Shown: positions 28,925-38,675 of the stretch, piece by piece
Layout of the letters: each line of letters starts with the position of its first letter
How positions within the stretch are numbered: position 1 is the first letter of the stretch
Assembly (NCBI RefSeq): GCF_013403565.1
Contig: NZ_CP058627.1
Span: forward strand, 620,001-684,000
Direction of reading: 5' to 3'
DNA from: Chitinibacter bivalviorum
GTDB taxonomy: Bacteria; Pseudomonadota; Gammaproteobacteria; Burkholderiales; Chitinibacteraceae
Length of the DNA stretch: 64,000 nucleotides
Notes under the pieces: generated by a model
What the model saw: only the letters and a program-made list of their open reading frames with translations
Told to the model about the DNA's origin: nothing
Database searches by the model: none
Made by a program: the position numbers and the translations under genes

Positions 28925-31732
28925 ATGATGAAAGAACTCGAAACTAATTCTCAGCTGTTCGGCGGGAATGCTCCGTTTGTAGAAGAACTCTACGAACAAT
29001 ATTTGATTGATGCGTCTTCAGTTGACGCGCAATGGCGTACTTATTTCGATCAGTTGCAGCAAACGCCGGGTTCAGTAGCCCGTGATGTGGTGCGCGCGCC
29101 GATTGAAGAGTCATTCCGCCAATTGGCCAAGCAGTCTGTGCGTGCCGTCGGTGTAGTGGATGAGGCGGCGACTGAGCGCCAAGTTAACTTGCTGCGCATG
29201 ATTTCAGCTTACCGCATTATGGGTAGCCGCGCTGCCAAGCTTGATCCGCTCAAGCGTATGGAAAAAGGCCCAATCGCTGAGTTGGAACCTAAATCGCACG
29301 GTCTGACTGATAGCGATATGGCGATCAAACTCGGCACCAATATTGTCGGCCTAGAGCGCGCAACGCCTACTGAAGTATTGGGCTTTTTGCAGCAAACCTA
29401 CTGCGGCAATATCGGTCTGGAATACATGCACATCACCACTGGCGAAGAGCGCAAGTGGGTGCAAGACTTTTTCGAGAGCCGCCGCTCACAGCCAAGCTTT
29501 AATGTTGACCAGAAAAAACGCATTTTGAAACAAGTAACTGCCGCGGAAACGCTGGAGCAGTACTTGCACAAGAAATACGTCGGTCAAAAACGCTTCTCGC
29601 TTGAAGGCGGCGATAGCATGATTCCAGCGGTTGACTACCTCGCACAAGCAGCGGGTGCAGTTGGCGTGCAAGAAATCGTGATCGGTATGGCGCACCGCGG
29701 TCGCTTGAACATGCTGGTGAACATCCTCGGTAAATTGCCACGCGATTTGTTTGGCGAATTCGAAGGCCGTTACAACACGCAATTGGCTTCCGGTGACGTG
29801 AAATATCACATGGGCTTTAGCTCAGATATTCCGACTCCGGGTGGCCCATTGCATTTGACTCTGGCATTTAATCCTTCTCACCTTGAGATCGTGAATCCAG
29901 TAGTTGAAGGCTCGGTACGCGCGCGTCAACACCGTCGTAAAGATCTGACTGGTGATCAAGTATTGCCACTGTTGATACATGGTGATTCTGCGTTCATCGG
30001 TTTGGGTACCAACCAAGGTACGTTCAATCTGTCGCAAACGCGTGGTTACGGCACTGGTGGTACGGTTCACTTGGTAATCAATAACCAAGTTGGTTTCACG
30101 ACTTCGGATATTCGCGATAACCGTTCAAGCTTGTTTAGCACCGACATCGCCAAAATGGTTGAAGCACCGATTTTCCACGTGAACGGTGATGATCCTGAAG
30201 CGGTGTGTTTGGTGACTGAAGCGGCGCTGCAATACCGTCAGAAATTCCACAAAGACGTGGTGATTGATCTGGTTTGCTACCGCAAACACGGCCACAACGA
30301 AGCAGATGATCCGTTTGTAACTCAGCCAATGATGTACAAAAAGGTTGCCGCTCACCCTGGCCCACGTAAAGTTTACGCTGATCAATTGATCGCTCAAGGT
30401 GTGGTAACGCAAGCTGAAGCCGATGGCATGATTCAGGCTTACCGCGATGCGCTCGATCGTGGCGAACACGTTGAACAAACGACGCTGACCGATTACAAAC
30501 GCTCATACGCAGTGGATTGGACCAAATACTTGGGTACGCACTGGCGTCATCCAGTAACGACTTCAGTGCCACAAGCCGATTTGGTGCGATTGACTGAGAA
30601 ATTTACTCAGTATCCAGCGGATTTCAAATTGCGCGGCAACGTTGAAAAGATCGTTAAAGAACGCACTTTGATGGCCAATGGTGAGGCGCCAGTGGATTGG
30701 GGTATGGCTGAGCATTTGGCTTACTCAACACTGTTGACTGAAGGCATGGGCGTACGCATTTCGGGTGAGGACTCAGGTCGCGGTACGTTTAACCACCGTC
30801 ACGCCGTATTGCACGATCAAAACCGTGAAAAATGGGATCATGGCGTTCATGTTCCGCTGCAAAATCTGTCAGAAAACCAAGGCCATTTCTTGGTGATCGA
30901 CTCGATTTTGAATGAAGAAGCGGTATTGGCTTTTGAATACGGCTACGCATGTTCAGCGCCCGATGAATTGACGATCTGGGAAGCGCAGTTTGGTGACTTC
31001 GCCAACGGTGCGCAGGTAGTGATCGACCAGTTTATTACTTCTGGCGAAACTAAATGGGGCCGTTTGTGTGGTCTGACGATGATCTTGCCGCACGGCTACG
31101 ATGGTCAAGGTCCAGAGCATTCATCTGCGCGTGTTGAGCGTTACCTGCAATTGTGTGCTGAGCACAATGTGCAAGTATTGATGTTGTCTGAATCAGCGCA
31201 AATGTTCCACGCCTTGCGTCGTCAGATGCTGCGTCCATATCGCAAGCCTTTGATCATCATCATGAGCAAAAAGCTGTTGAAAGCGAAAAACGCGTGCAGC
31301 CCAATCGAGCACTTCACCAGCGGCGAATTCCGCCCAGTGATTGGCGAAGCACAAGAATTGGATGCGAAGAAAGTGAAACGCGTGATCTGCTGCTCAGGTC
31401 AGGTTTACTACGATCTGCTCGCTGGCCGCACCGAACGCGAAATGAAAGAAATCGCGATCGTGCGTGTTGAACAGTTGTATCCGTTCCCAGCTGAAGAGCT
31501 GCAAGCGGAATTGCAAAAATATCCAAATGCCAAAGAAATTATGTGGGTACAAGAAGAGCCACGTAATCAAGGTGCATGGCATCAGATCCGTCACCGCCTC
31601 GAAGCGGTGCTGGAGCCCAAACAGGTTTTGACCTTCGCGGGTCGCCCATCTTCGGCTTCACCTGCGGTTGGATATATGAGCAAACACAACGCGCAGCTCA
31701 AAGCCTTTGTAGAAGAAGCAATGACTCTGTAA
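28925..31732 (+). CDS. sucA: 2-oxoglutarate dehydrogenase E1 component
   Basis: Thiamine-diphosphate-dependent E1 subunit that decarboxylates 2-oxoglutarate and transfers the succinyl group to SucB. It has 935 residues, the usual length. The N-terminal segment LFGGNAPFVEELYEQYLIDASSVDAQW is typical, HRGRLNMLVN is present, and the ThDP site lies in HGDSAFIGLGTNQGTFNLS through NNQVGFTTS. The C-terminal half has the GEDSGRGTFNHRHAVLHDQ transketolase region. The ATG at 28925 (or the next at 28928) fits the family N-terminus; the upstream in-frame ATG at 28862 is rejected. It is followed by a hairpin terminator before sucB. Confidence 0.95.
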   Translation: MMKELETNSQLFGGNAPFVEELYEQYLIDASSVDAQWRTYFDQLQQTPGSVARDVVRAPIEESFRQLAKQSVRAVGVVDEAATERQVNLLRMISAYRIMGSRAAKLDPLKRMEKGPIAELEPKSHGLTDSDMAIKLGTNIVGLERATPTEVLGFLQQTYCGNIGLEYMHITTGEERKWVQDFFESRRSQPSFNVDQKKRILKQVTAAETLEQYLHKKYVGQKRFSLEGGDSMIPAVDYLAQAAGAVGVQEIVIGMAHRGRLNMLVNILGKLPRDLFGEFEGRYNTQLASGDVKYHMGFSSDIPTPGGPLHLTLAFNPSHLEIVNPVVEGSVRARQHRRKDLTGDQVLPLLIHGDSAFIGLGTNQGTFNLSQTRGYGTGGTVHLVINNQVGFTTSDIRDNRSSLFSTDIAKMVEAPIFHVNGDDPEAVCLVTEAALQYRQKFHKDVVIDLVCYRKHGHNEADDPFVTQPMMYKKVAAHPGPRKVYADQLIAQGVVTQAEADGMIQAYRDALDRGEHVEQTTLTDYKRSYAVDWTKYLGTHWRHPVTTSVPQADLVRLTEKFTQYPADFKLRGNVEKIVKERTLMANGEAPVDWGMAEHLAYSTLLTEGMGVRISGEDSGRGTFNHRHAVLHDQNREKWDHGVHVPLQNLSENQGHFLVIDSILNEEAVLAFEYGYACSAPDELTIWEAQFGDFANGAQVVIDQFITSGETKWGRLCGLTMILPHGYDGQGPEHSSARVERYLQLCAEHNVQVLMLSESAQMFHALRRQMLRPYRKPLIIIMSKKLLKAKNACSPIEHFTSGEFRPVIGEAQELDAKKVKRVICCSGQVYYDLLAGRTEREMKEIAIVRVEQLYPFPAEELQAELQKYPNAKEIMWVQEEPRNQGAWHQIRHRLEAVLEPKQVLTFAGRPSSASPAVGYMSKHNAQLKAFVEEAMTL

Positions 31733-31737
31733 TCACG

Positions 31738-31769
31738 ACGCGGCCTCCCGGTGGAGTGCCGCGTTTTTT
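31738..31769 (+). terminator. Hairpin terminator between sucA and sucB
   Basis: Stem ACGCGGC-CTCC / GGAG-(T bulge)-GCCGCGT with the loop CGGT, followed by six T. It has all the features of an intrinsic terminator although it lies between two genes of one enzyme complex. Partial termination could set the E1:E2 ratio. Confidence 0.8.
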
Positions 31770-31840
31770 AGCGTTTTGCCGCCGCTTTTTGAAGCGGGCA
31801 CACGAAAACAAAGAATTTAAAATTGACTGGAGTGAACTCA

Positions 31841-33025
31841 ATGATCATCGAAGTTTTAGTACCTCAGCTGCCAGAATCTGTTTCCGAAGCCACCTTGATT
31901 TCTTGGCGTAAAAAAGTCGGCGAAGCAGTTGCTCGCGACGAAAACCTGATCGATTTGGAAACCGACAAAGTCGTGTTGGAAATCCCAGCGCCACAAGCCG
32001 GCGTATTGGTTGAAATCGTACAAGCTGACGGCGCGACCGTGGGTAGCTTGGATGTGATTGCAAAAATTGACACTGCTGCTGTAGCCAGCGCTGCGCCAGC
32101 ACAAGCCGCTCCTGCAGCAGTTGCTGCGCCAGCCGCTGCTGCGGTTCAAGCGGCACCAGCGGGTGGCGCGAACGCGATGCCTGCTGCGAAGAAAATCGCG
32201 GCTGACGCTGGTGTAAACGTGAACGACGTCGCTGGTACAGGCCGTGGTGGTCGTGTATTGAAAGAAGACGTGCAAAACCACTTGGCGAAACCAGCTGCGC
32301 CAGTTGCACCAACGCCAACGGGCGATCGTCCAGAACAACGCGTTCCAATGAGCCGTCTGCGCGCTCGTGTAGCTGAACGTCTGTTGCAATCTCAGCAACA
32401 AAACGCGATCTTGACCACATTCAACGAAGTAAACATGAAGCCGTTGATGGACTTGCGCAACAAGTACAAAGACAAATTCGAGAAAGACCACGGCGTGAAA
32501 TTGGGCTTCATGGGCTTCTTCGTGAAAGCTGCAGTAGCTGCGTTGAAAAAATACCCAATCGTGAACGCATCGGTTGATGGCAACGACATCGTTTACCACG
32601 GCTACTTCGACATCGGCGTAGCGGTTGGTAGCCCACGCGGTTTGGTAGTACCTATCATCCGTAACGCAGACCAATTGTCTTTGGCTGAAATCGAGAAAAC
32701 GATTGCAGATTTTGGTAAACGCGCGCAAGAAGGTAAATTGGGCGTTGAAGAGTTGACGGGCGGTACTTACACGATATCAAACGGCGGTACTTTCGGCTCA
32801 ATGATGTCTACGCCAATTATCAACCCACCACAAGCTGCGATCTTGGGTATGCACGCCACTAAAGAGCGCGCAGTGGTTGAAAACGGTCAAGTGGTTGCTC
32901 GTCCAATCATGTATCTGGCGCAGTCTTACGATCACCGCATCATCGACGGCCGTGAAGCAGTATTGTCGCTGGTTGCAATCAAAGACGCGATCGAAGACCC
33001 AGCTCGTCTGTTGTTGGATATCTAA
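31841..33025 (+). CDS. sucB: Dihydrolipoamide succinyltransferase (E2 of 2-oxoglutarate dehydrogenase)
   Basis: Core E2 subunit. It has 394 residues in three parts: an N-terminal lipoyl domain with the lipoylated K43 in [13 protein letters not shown], an Ala/Pro-rich linker (about 85-110), the E1/E3-binding segment [20 protein letters not shown], a second linker, and the catalytic acyltransferase domain ending with [13 protein letters not shown]. The ATG at 31841 with an upstream GGAG is chosen. The TDK motif at the lipoyl site is typical of the succinyl rather than the acetyl enzyme. Confidence 0.95.
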   Translation: MIIEVLVPQLPESVSEATLISWRKKVGEAVARDENLIDLETDKVVLEIPAPQAGVLVEIVQADGATVGSLDVIAKIDTAAVASAAPAQAAPAAVAAPAAAAVQAAPAGGANAMPAAKKIAADAGVNVNDVAGTGRGGRVLKEDVQNHLAKPAAPVAPTPTGDRPEQRVPMSRLRARVAERLLQSQQQNAILTTFNEVNMKPLMDLRNKYKDKFEKDHGVKLGFMGFFVKAAVAALKKYPIVNASVDGNDIVYHGYFDIGVAVGSPRGLVVPIIRNADQLSLAEIEKTIADFGKRAQEGKLGVEELTGGTYTISNGGTFGSMMSTPIINPPQAAILGMHATKERAVVENGQVVARPIMYLAQSYDHRIIDGREAVLSLVAIKDAIEDPARLLLDI

Positions 33026-33034
33026 TTGACGGTG

Positions 33035-33061
33035 GGGTATGTGGATAAAATCCATATACCC
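33035..33061. repeat. Intergenic palindromic element, GGGTAT...ATACCC type (copy 3, short)
   Basis: A 12-pair stem GGGTATGTGGAT (33035-33046) / ATCCATATACCC (33050-33061) with one G-U wobble and an AAA loop. A further AATATACCCATT lies at 33075-33086 and could pair with the left arm as an alternative. It starts nine bases after the sucB stop. No T-run follows. It has the same end sequences as the copies at 4416 and 27153. Confidence 0.7.
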
Positions 33062-33121
33062 ATTTGTTTGCATGAATATACCCATTGATTGCATGGTTGG
33101 TGGGTTGAGATAGGACTTAAA

Positions 33122-34555
33122 ATGTCACAATCTTTTGACGTTATCGTAATTGGCGCGGGCCCTGGCGGCTACGTTGCGGCGATTCGCGCAGCACAGCTGG
33201 GTTTTAACACCGCGTGTATCGACGAATTCAAAAACAAAGAAGGCAAAGCCTCACTCGGCGGTACTTGCTTGAACGTGGGTTGTATCCCATCCAAAGCCTT
33301 GCTCGAATCATCTGAAAACGTAGAGCGTGTTGAGCATAAATTTGCTTCACACGGTATTACCGTTGAAGGCATGAAATTTGATGTTGGCACGATGCTGGCG
33401 CGCAAAGAAGGCATCGTGAGTAAGCTGACGCAAGGTATCGGCTACCTGTTCAAAAAGAACAAAGTCGCCAGCCTGCACGGCCACGGCAAGATCTTGGGTC
33501 GCAACGGTGATAAATGGCAAGTTGAAGTAGCGGACGGCGATAAAGTTGAAGTCGTTGAAACCACGCACATCATCTTGGCAACCGGCTCAACGCCACGCCA
33601 ATTGCCACAAGCTCCCGTTGATAACGTGCTCGTTCTCGATAACGAAGGCGCGCTGTCGATTCCTGCCGTACCAAAACGCTTGGGCGTGATCGGCGCGGGC
33701 GTTATCGGCTTGGAAATGGGCTCGGTATGGAAACGTCTGGGTTCTGAAGTGACTATTTTGGAAGGTGCGCCAGGTTTCCTGATGGCCGCTGACGAAGCGA
33801 TCGCCAAAGAAGCGCACAAGATCTTCACCAAAGATTTGGGCTTGGTCATCAAGACTAGTTTGAAAATTGGCAACATCACCAAAGGTGAAAACGACGTTAC
33901 CGTTGAATACACCGACGCGGAAGGCAATGCCTTTACCGAAGTGTATGACAAGCTGATCGTGTCGATTGGTCGTTTGCCCAACACTTGGAATCTGGCGGCG
34001 GAATCAGTGGGCTTGCCACTCGATGAGCGCGGCTATGTGATTGTGGACGGCGATTGCCGTACTAGCTTGCCAAACTTGTGGGCGGTCGGTGACGTAGTAC
34101 GTGGTCCGATGCTGGCGCACAAAGCGTCGGAAGAAGGCGTGGCTGTGGCTGAGCGTATCGCAGGTCAGCATCCTCACATCGACTTTAACAACGTGCCTTG
34201 GGTTATCTACACCAGCCCAGAAATGGCTTGGGTTGGTAAAACCGAGCAGGCATTGAAAGCGGAAGGCGTTGAGTATAAGAAAGGTCAATTCCCATTTGGC
34301 CCGAATGGCCGTGCGCTTGGCTTGGGTGAAACCGCGGGTTTCGTTAAAATGCTCGCTTGCGCGAAAACTGATCGTATCTTGGGCGTACACATCATTGGCC
34401 CATTTGCGTCTGAGTTGATTACTGAAGCTGTGGTTGCGATGGAATTTAACGCTTCGGCTGAAGACATTGCACGTATCGTTCACGCTCATCCTTCATTGGC
34501 TGAAGCGATGCACGAAGCAGCGCTAGGTTGCGATAAACGCGGTCTGCACTCTTAA
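33122..34555 (+). CDS. lpdA: Dihydrolipoyl dehydrogenase (E3)
   Basis: FAD-dependent E3 subunit reoxidising the lipoyl groups of SucB with NAD. It has 477 residues. The FAD site is [13 protein letters not shown], the redox-active disulfide is CLNVGC (C49 and C54), the NAD site is [15 protein letters not shown], and the C-terminal histidine-glutamate dyad is in [15 protein letters not shown]. The ATG at 33122 gives the standard N-terminus; an in-frame ATG at 33089 is rejected. Its position after sucA and sucB implies it serves this complex, though E3 may be shared with other 2-oxoacid dehydrogenases and glycine cleavage. Confidence 0.95.
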   Translation: MSQSFDVIVIGAGPGGYVAAIRAAQLGFNTACIDEFKNKEGKASLGGTCLNVGCIPSKALLESSENVERVEHKFASHGITVEGMKFDVGTMLARKEGIVSKLTQGIGYLFKKNKVASLHGHGKILGRNGDKWQVEVADGDKVEVVETTHIILATGSTPRQLPQAPVDNVLVLDNEGALSIPAVPKRLGVIGAGVIGLEMGSVWKRLGSEVTILEGAPGFLMAADEAIAKEAHKIFTKDLGLVIKTSLKIGNITKGENDVTVEYTDAEGNAFTEVYDKLIVSIGRLPNTWNLAAESVGLPLDERGYVIVDGDCRTSLPNLWAVGDVVRGPMLAHKASEEGVAVAERIAGQHPHIDFNNVPWVIYTSPEMAWVGKTEQALKAEGVEYKKGQFPFGPNGRALGLGETAGFVKMLACAKTDRILGVHIIGPFASELITEAVVAMEFNASAEDIARIVHAHPSLAEAMHEAALGCDKRGLHS

Positions 34556-34577
34556 GTTTTAAGCAAAAATGCCCACG

Positions 34578-34664
34578 CGGCGTTACCGCGCCTTGCCGTA
34601 CTTGGTGTACTGTCTGCGGCGTTACCGCGCCTTGCCGTACTTGGTGTACTGTCTGCGGCGCGGT
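34578..34664. repeat. Two tandem 39-base units plus a closing inverted segment
   Basis: Identical 39-base units at 34578-34616 and 34617-34655, each starting CGGCGTTACCGCGCC and ending TACTGTCTG. After the second unit GGCGCGGT (34657-34664) is the exact inverse of ACCGCGCC within it (34624-34631), so the end can fold as a hairpin. It is non-coding: the antisense frame across it only repeats the same 13 residues. It lies between lpdA and sucC. Confidence 0.8.
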
Positions 34665-34701
34665 GCCTAGCGTGAACATCTTTGCGGCTTAAAGTAAAAA
34701 T

Positions 34702-34780
34702 TTGTAGGGCGGGTGAGGGTGTATGCTCTCACTCATCATGCGGTACCAATTGGTGGGCGACTTCGTTGCCCACCCTACAA
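34702..34780. repeat. REP-like inverted repeat with TTGTAGGG ends
   Basis: Outer arms begin TTGTAGGGCGGG (34702-34713) and end CCCACCCTACAA (34769-34780), pairing with one mismatch. The right side contains a 10-pair hairpin GGTGGGCGAC (34752-34761) / GTTGCCCACC (34765-34774). Elements with GTAGGGTGGGC and GCCCACC arms are widespread intergenic repeats in many bacteria. It ends 27 bases before sucC. Confidence 0.75.
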
Positions 34781-34807
34781 CACTCTCCTCACAAAGGATA
34801 AATAGAG

Positions 34808-35977
34808 ATGAATCTGCACGAGTATCAAGCCAAGGAATTGCTGGCTAAATATGGTCTGCCAGTACAACGCGGCATTTTGGCTGCATCTGGTGAAGAAGCT
34901 GCTGCTGCTTATGACACTTTGGGCGGCAAATTTGCCGTAGTTAAAGCCCAAGTTCACGCCGGTGGCCGTGGTAAAGCGGGTGGCGTTAAAGTGGTGAAAA
35001 GCCGCGAAGAAGCTGCCGCTGAAGCGACTCGTTTGATCGGTACCAACTTGGTTACTTATCAAACTGATGCAGATGGCCAGCCAGTTCACAGCGTATTGGT
35101 ATGTGAAGACATGTACCCAGTACAGCGCGAGTTGTACCTTGGCGCAGTCGTAGATCGCAGCTCACAACGCATCGTATTTATGGTTTCAACTGAAGGTGGT
35201 GTTGAGATCGAGAAAGTTGCTGAAGAAACGCCAGAAAAAATCATCAAAATCGAAGTTGATCCATTGGTAGGCATGCAGCCATTCCAAGGCCGTCAAGCCG
35301 CTTTTGCTTTGGGTCTGGAAGGCAAACAAGTTACAGCGTTTACTAACCTGATCTTGGGTTCTTACAAAGCATTCGTTGAAAACGACTTTGCCTTGTTTGA
35401 GGTAAACCCATTGGCATTGCGTGAAAACGGCGAATTGGCTTGTGTTGACGGCAAAATCAACCTCGACTCAAACGCACTGTTCCGTCACCCAGAATTGCTG
35501 GCGCAGCGCGACAAATCACAAGAGAACGAGCGCGAAGTAAAAGCTTCTGAGTTCGAACTGAACTACGTGGCTTTGGAAGGCAATATCGGTTGTATGGTGA
35601 ACGGCGCTGGCTTGGCGATGGCCACTATGGACATCATCAAACTCAAAGGTGGCCAACCAGCTAACTTCTTGGACGTTGGTGGCGGCGCAACCAAAGAGCG
35701 TGTAATCGAAGCGTTCAAACTGATCTTGGCTGATTCATCAGTACAAGGCGTGTTGATCAATATCTTCGGTGGTATCGTTCGTTGCGACATGATTGCTGAA
35801 GCGATCATCGCTGCAGTGAAAGAAGTCAACGTAACAGTACCTGTGGTAGTTCGTCTGGAAGGTAATAATGCCGAATTGGGCGCGAAGATCCTCGACGAAT
35901 CAGGTCTGAAACTGACTTCAGCCCAAGGCCTGAACGACGCAGCCGAGAAAATCGTAGCTGCGGTCGCTGCTTTGTAA
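34808..35977 (+). CDS. sucC: Succinyl-CoA synthetase, beta subunit
   Basis: ADP/GDP-binding subunit that makes ATP or GTP while converting succinyl-CoA to succinate. It has 389 residues. An N-terminal ATP-grasp domain starts [22 protein letters not shown] and contains [16 protein letters not shown]. The C-terminal ligase domain has [30 protein letters not shown] and [11 protein letters not shown]. It is followed 21 bases later by sucD with a GGAAA ribosome-binding sequence. Repeats separate it from lpdA, so it may have its own promoter. Confidence 0.96.
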   Translation: MNLHEYQAKELLAKYGLPVQRGILAASGEEAAAAYDTLGGKFAVVKAQVHAGGRGKAGGVKVVKSREEAAAEATRLIGTNLVTYQTDADGQPVHSVLVCEDMYPVQRELYLGAVVDRSSQRIVFMVSTEGGVEIEKVAEETPEKIIKIEVDPLVGMQPFQGRQAAFALGLEGKQVTAFTNLILGSYKAFVENDFALFEVNPLALRENGELACVDGKINLDSNALFRHPELLAQRDKSQENEREVKASEFELNYVALEGNIGCMVNGAGLAMATMDIIKLKGGQPANFLDVGGGATKERVIEAFKLILADSSVQGVLINIFGGIVRCDMIAEAIIAAVKEVNVTVPVVVRLEGNNAELGAKILDESGLKLTSAQGLNDAAEKIVAAVAAL

Positions 35978-35998
35978 TCTCAGCACAAAGGAAAAAAA

Positions 35999-36883
35999 AT
36001 GAGCGTTTTAGTAAATAAAGACACCAAAGTGCTGGTGCAAGGTTTCACTGGCAAAAACGGTACTTTCCACGCTGAACAAGCGTTGAAAGTAGGCACAAAA
36101 GTAGTTGGCGGTGTGACGCCAGGTAAAGGCGGCTCAGAGCACCTTGGCCTGCCAGTATTCAACACCATGCGTGATGCAGTCGCTCAGACTCAAGCTGACA
36201 CTTCTGTGATCTACGTACCTGCTGCCTTCGCAAAAGACTCAATCTTGGAAGCGGTTGATTCAGGCGTTAAATTGATCGTATGTATCACTGAAGGCGTGCC
36301 AACGATTGACATGCTGTACGTGAAAAAAGCGGTTGATGAAGCCGGCATCCGTCTGATCGGCCCTAACTGCCCAGGTATTATCACTCCGGGCGAATGCAAG
36401 ATCGGTATTATGCCTTGGCACATCCACAACCCAGGTCGTATCGGTATCGTTTCACGCTCTGGTACATTGACTTACGAAGCGGTAGCACAAACGACTGCTT
36501 TGGGTCTGGGTCAATCAACGTGTATCGGTATCGGCGGCGACCCAATCCCAGGTTTGAGCCACATCGACGCACTGAAACTGTTCCAAGACGATCCTGATAC
36601 TGACGCGATCGTAATGATCGGTGAGATTGGTGGTTCTGCCGAAGAAGAAGCGGCTGAATTTGCTAAGTCTTACGTGACTAAGCCTGTTGTTGGTTACATC
36701 GCTGGTGTTACTGCGCCTAAAGGCAAACGTATGGGCCACGCAGGCGCGATCATCTCTGGCGGTAAAGGTACTGCTGAAGAGAAATTCAAAGCCTTCGAAA
36801 ACGCAGGCATCGCGTACACACGCAGCCCAGCTGAAATCGGCAAAACGATGTTTGAATTGCTGAAATCAAAAGGCATGATCTAA
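35999..36883 (+). CDS. sucD: Succinyl-CoA synthetase, alpha subunit
   Basis: CoA-binding and phosphohistidine subunit of succinyl-CoA synthetase. It has 294 residues. The N-terminal CoA-binding fold has [19 protein letters not shown], with [19 protein letters not shown] in the middle. The phosphorylated histidine is in [21 protein letters not shown] near residue 245. It is the last gene of the TCA cluster and is followed by a strong terminator. Confidence 0.96.
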   Translation: MSVLVNKDTKVLVQGFTGKNGTFHAEQALKVGTKVVGGVTPGKGGSEHLGLPVFNTMRDAVAQTQADTSVIYVPAAFAKDSILEAVDSGVKLIVCITEGVPTIDMLYVKKAVDEAGIRLIGPNCPGIITPGECKIGIMPWHIHNPGRIGIVSRSGTLTYEAVAQTTALGLGQSTCIGIGGDPIPGLSHIDALKLFQDDPDTDAIVMIGEIGGSAEEEAAEFAKSYVTKPVVGYIAGVTAPKGKRMGHAGAIISGGKGTAEEKFKAFENAGIAYTRSPAEIGKTMFELLKSKGMI

Positions 36884-36907
36884 TTCATTAGCTGAATTGA
36901 TCTAAAT

Positions 36908-36935
36908 AAAAAGCCACCTTCGGGTGGCTTTTTTC
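36908..36935 (+). terminator. Intrinsic terminator after sucCD
   Basis: Stem AAAAGCCACC / GGTGGCTTTT around a TTCG tetraloop, followed by T6. It marks the end of the TCA cluster. Confidence 0.92.
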
Positions 36936-36988
36936 TTGATGTATATGGCTGAATCTCATGTTGTATCCGGCTTGTGGAGATATACCTG

Positions 36989-37210
36989 CTATTGCTTGGG
37001 TGGCTCGTCACCCTCACAAAAATCCACTACTTTGAGTTTGACCGTTGCATATTCTTGCTTGCCTGCCAAATCGGGCCATTGCATACCCAATAACACGCGG
37101 CAGCCGTTGGGCGACACCAGCATCTTACTGGTTACCGCATCGCTGAGTTTGATGGCTTTCTCGGCTTCACCAAACGGTGCTAAATAAAGCCCATGCCATT
37201 TGAAGGGGGG
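36989..37210 (-). other. Frameshifted C-terminal continuation of the 37180-38136 gene
   Basis: Reading the minus strand one frame over from the annotated stop gives about 70 further residues of normal protein-like sequence (starting FKWHGLYLAPFGEAEKAIK, with SPNGCRVLLGMQWPDLAG, ending GDEPPKQ) to a TAG at 36989-36991. The switch point is a run of six C on the minus strand (G6 at 37205-37210 on the plus strand). Adding one C would fuse both parts into a protein of about 382 residues. It is either a real disruption, a slippage-controlled switch or a base-calling error. Confidence 0.65.
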
Positions 37211-38136
37211 TAATTTACCGACTCCAACATCCCTGTTCGTATCGGCTGAAAACGACTCCCTGAATGCTCATAACCCCCTTGTGCCGGAGTCCATCCCTCA
37301 GGTCTACCGGGATATGAGCTCGGAAATTGTTTCTGCAGTTTGCCCTCTGAGAGTAACCAGACTTGCTGGGGACTATCTTTGGCCCAAAGGGCGCCTGCTG
37401 AAGGACGATTGAAAACCAAATAGCCTTGCTTGAGCCAGCGCATCGGGAAAATTGCGGCAGAATTACTCACCCGCTCATCTTCCAGCATCACTTTGGTGTA
37501 GCCCCGTTTCGGATTTGGATTTTCTTCCTTCCATTTTTTATAATTGCGAGCCTCTGTCCATTCGCCCTTAGACAAGACGCCATCATCTTCATAGAGCATC
37601 AAACCAAACCGACCGGGCTCGTATTCCAAGCCTGACTTGGGGAGATCTGCATAGTACTGGCAAGAAAACGGATTGATGTAGCCCCATTCAGTTGAAATCC
37701 ACCCTGGGCGTTCTTCCTTGCGAAAAGGTTGATATTCCTGCAACGGTTGGCCCCAAATACCCATAGCATAAAAATCGCCGTAATAACCCTTGATTCCTTT
37801 TCTCTCAAGGTCGATTTGCACCCAACGCGAGCGTGGATCGAGGCAAGTTATTGCCCCTGTGATATTTTCATGCAGTATCTCTTTGCCTTCATTAAGCCTA
37901 TGTTCAACTAACACGCGTTCGAAAGGATCACCAGCTAAATTCATATGCCTGCGCTGATGGCTACACAGTATCGTTTGATCATCCAGCCAGAAACAAAGTC
38001 CATCTCGCGGAAAGTCGACCACCTTGAGTACACCTTTAGGCACTGGTGGATCACCGCGAAAAGCATTCAAGAGCCCCGCTGAGGCCACGCTAGATACGGT
38101 CAGCAGCATACTGACCAGCATGATATTTAGTCCCAT
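37180..38136 (-). CDS. Hypothetical exported protein, probably truncated by a frameshift
   Basis: A 318-residue protein of unrecognised family. Residues 1-20 form a signal peptide (MLVSMLLTVSSVASA, from residue 6), so it is exported. The mature part is rich in Trp, Tyr, Gly and charged residues, with repeated short motifs such as DDQTILCSHQ and LYEDDGVLSKGEW that suggest a beta-sheet protein. It overlaps the upstream lipoprotein gene by ten bases, so the two form an operon. The annotated stop follows a C6 tract, and coding sequence continues in the next frame to 36989. The intact product would be about 382 residues. Confidence 0.65.
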   Translation of the reverse strand: MGLNIMLVSMLLTVSSVASAGLLNAFRGDPPVPKGVLKVVDFPRDGLCFWLDDQTILCSHQRRHMNLAGDPFERVLVEHRLNEGKEILHENITGAITCLDPRSRWVQIDLERKGIKGYYGDFYAMGIWGQPLQEYQPFRKEERPGWISTEWGYINPFSCQYYADLPKSGLEYEPGRFGLMLYEDDGVLSKGEWTEARNYKKWKEENPNPKRGYTKVMLEDERVSNSAAIFPMRWLKQGYLVFNRPSAGALWAKDSPQQVWLLSEGKLQKQFPSSYPGRPEGWTPAQGGYEHSGSRFQPIRTGMLESVNYPPSNGMGFI

Positions 38137-38606
38137 GTTTGGCTCGCTTCAATATCAACAGTGCGCACACCTTGGCGCAGAATTTGGGGTAAATCACTGA
38201 TCGCGTAGACTTTTTGCGCTGGATTACTCAGGCAAGGTTCAGTGCGATATTCAATCGTGCGCCAAGCCGTAGGTGGGCCGTCTGCGAGTTGCAAGGGCTG
38301 GTAGCCACCTTTCCAGCGCACATCCATGCACTGAAACCCAAGACGCTGTCCGGTTTCAAATGCGCCCACGAGCGTATAAAAATCCAGCCAATTGCGCCCC
38401 GTGGCCATCGTGCCGCCCAAGTAGTAAATCACGTAGCGGTTCGTCCCTTCAGTCGTAACCGCCTTCACTGAGTAGCCGGTGTAGTAGCCATAGCCATAAT
38501 TGAGCTGCTTGAAGCGCTGAAACTCACCGTAATTGACGCAGCCCGCCAGTACGGCGCTGAAAAATAGTACGCCCACAGCGCGGCCAATGCCGACCAATCT
38601 AGTCAT
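38127..38606 (-). CDS. Hypothetical lipoprotein
   Basis: A 159-residue protein with a lipoprotein signal: MTRLVGIGRAVGVLFFSAVLAGC, lipobox LAGC with the lipidated cysteine at residue 23. The ATG at 38606 is preferred because it places the signal peptide at the very N-terminus; a TTG at 38639 would add eleven residues. The mature part is Tyr/Gly-rich (NYGYGYYTGYSV) and contains GTNRYVIYYLGGT, with no family I recognise. It overlaps the following exported protein gene by ten bases, so the two products probably act together at the envelope. Confidence 0.72.
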   Translation of the reverse strand: MTRLVGIGRAVGVLFFSAVLAGCVNYGEFQRFKQLNYGYGYYTGYSVKAVTTEGTNRYVIYYLGGTMATGRNWLDFYTLVGAFETGQRLGFQCMDVRWKGGYQPLQLADGPPTAWRTIEYRTEPCLSNPAQKVYAISDLPQILRQGVRTVDIEASQTWD

Positions 38607-38675
38607 AACATCAAAGGGATTGAGTAAGAAATGTTGCAATTATGCCGTAATCGAAGGCTGGATTAAATTTAAGCC

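Noticed and set aside
34446..34679. Minus-strand reading frame with a repeated 13-residue motif
   Set aside because: It is produced by the 39-base tandem repeat and overlaps the lpdA end antisense; no ribosome-binding site or domain.
36924..37187. Plus-strand 87-codon frame
   Set aside because: It begins in the sucD terminator and is antisense to the frameshifted end of the exported protein gene, which has far better coding character.
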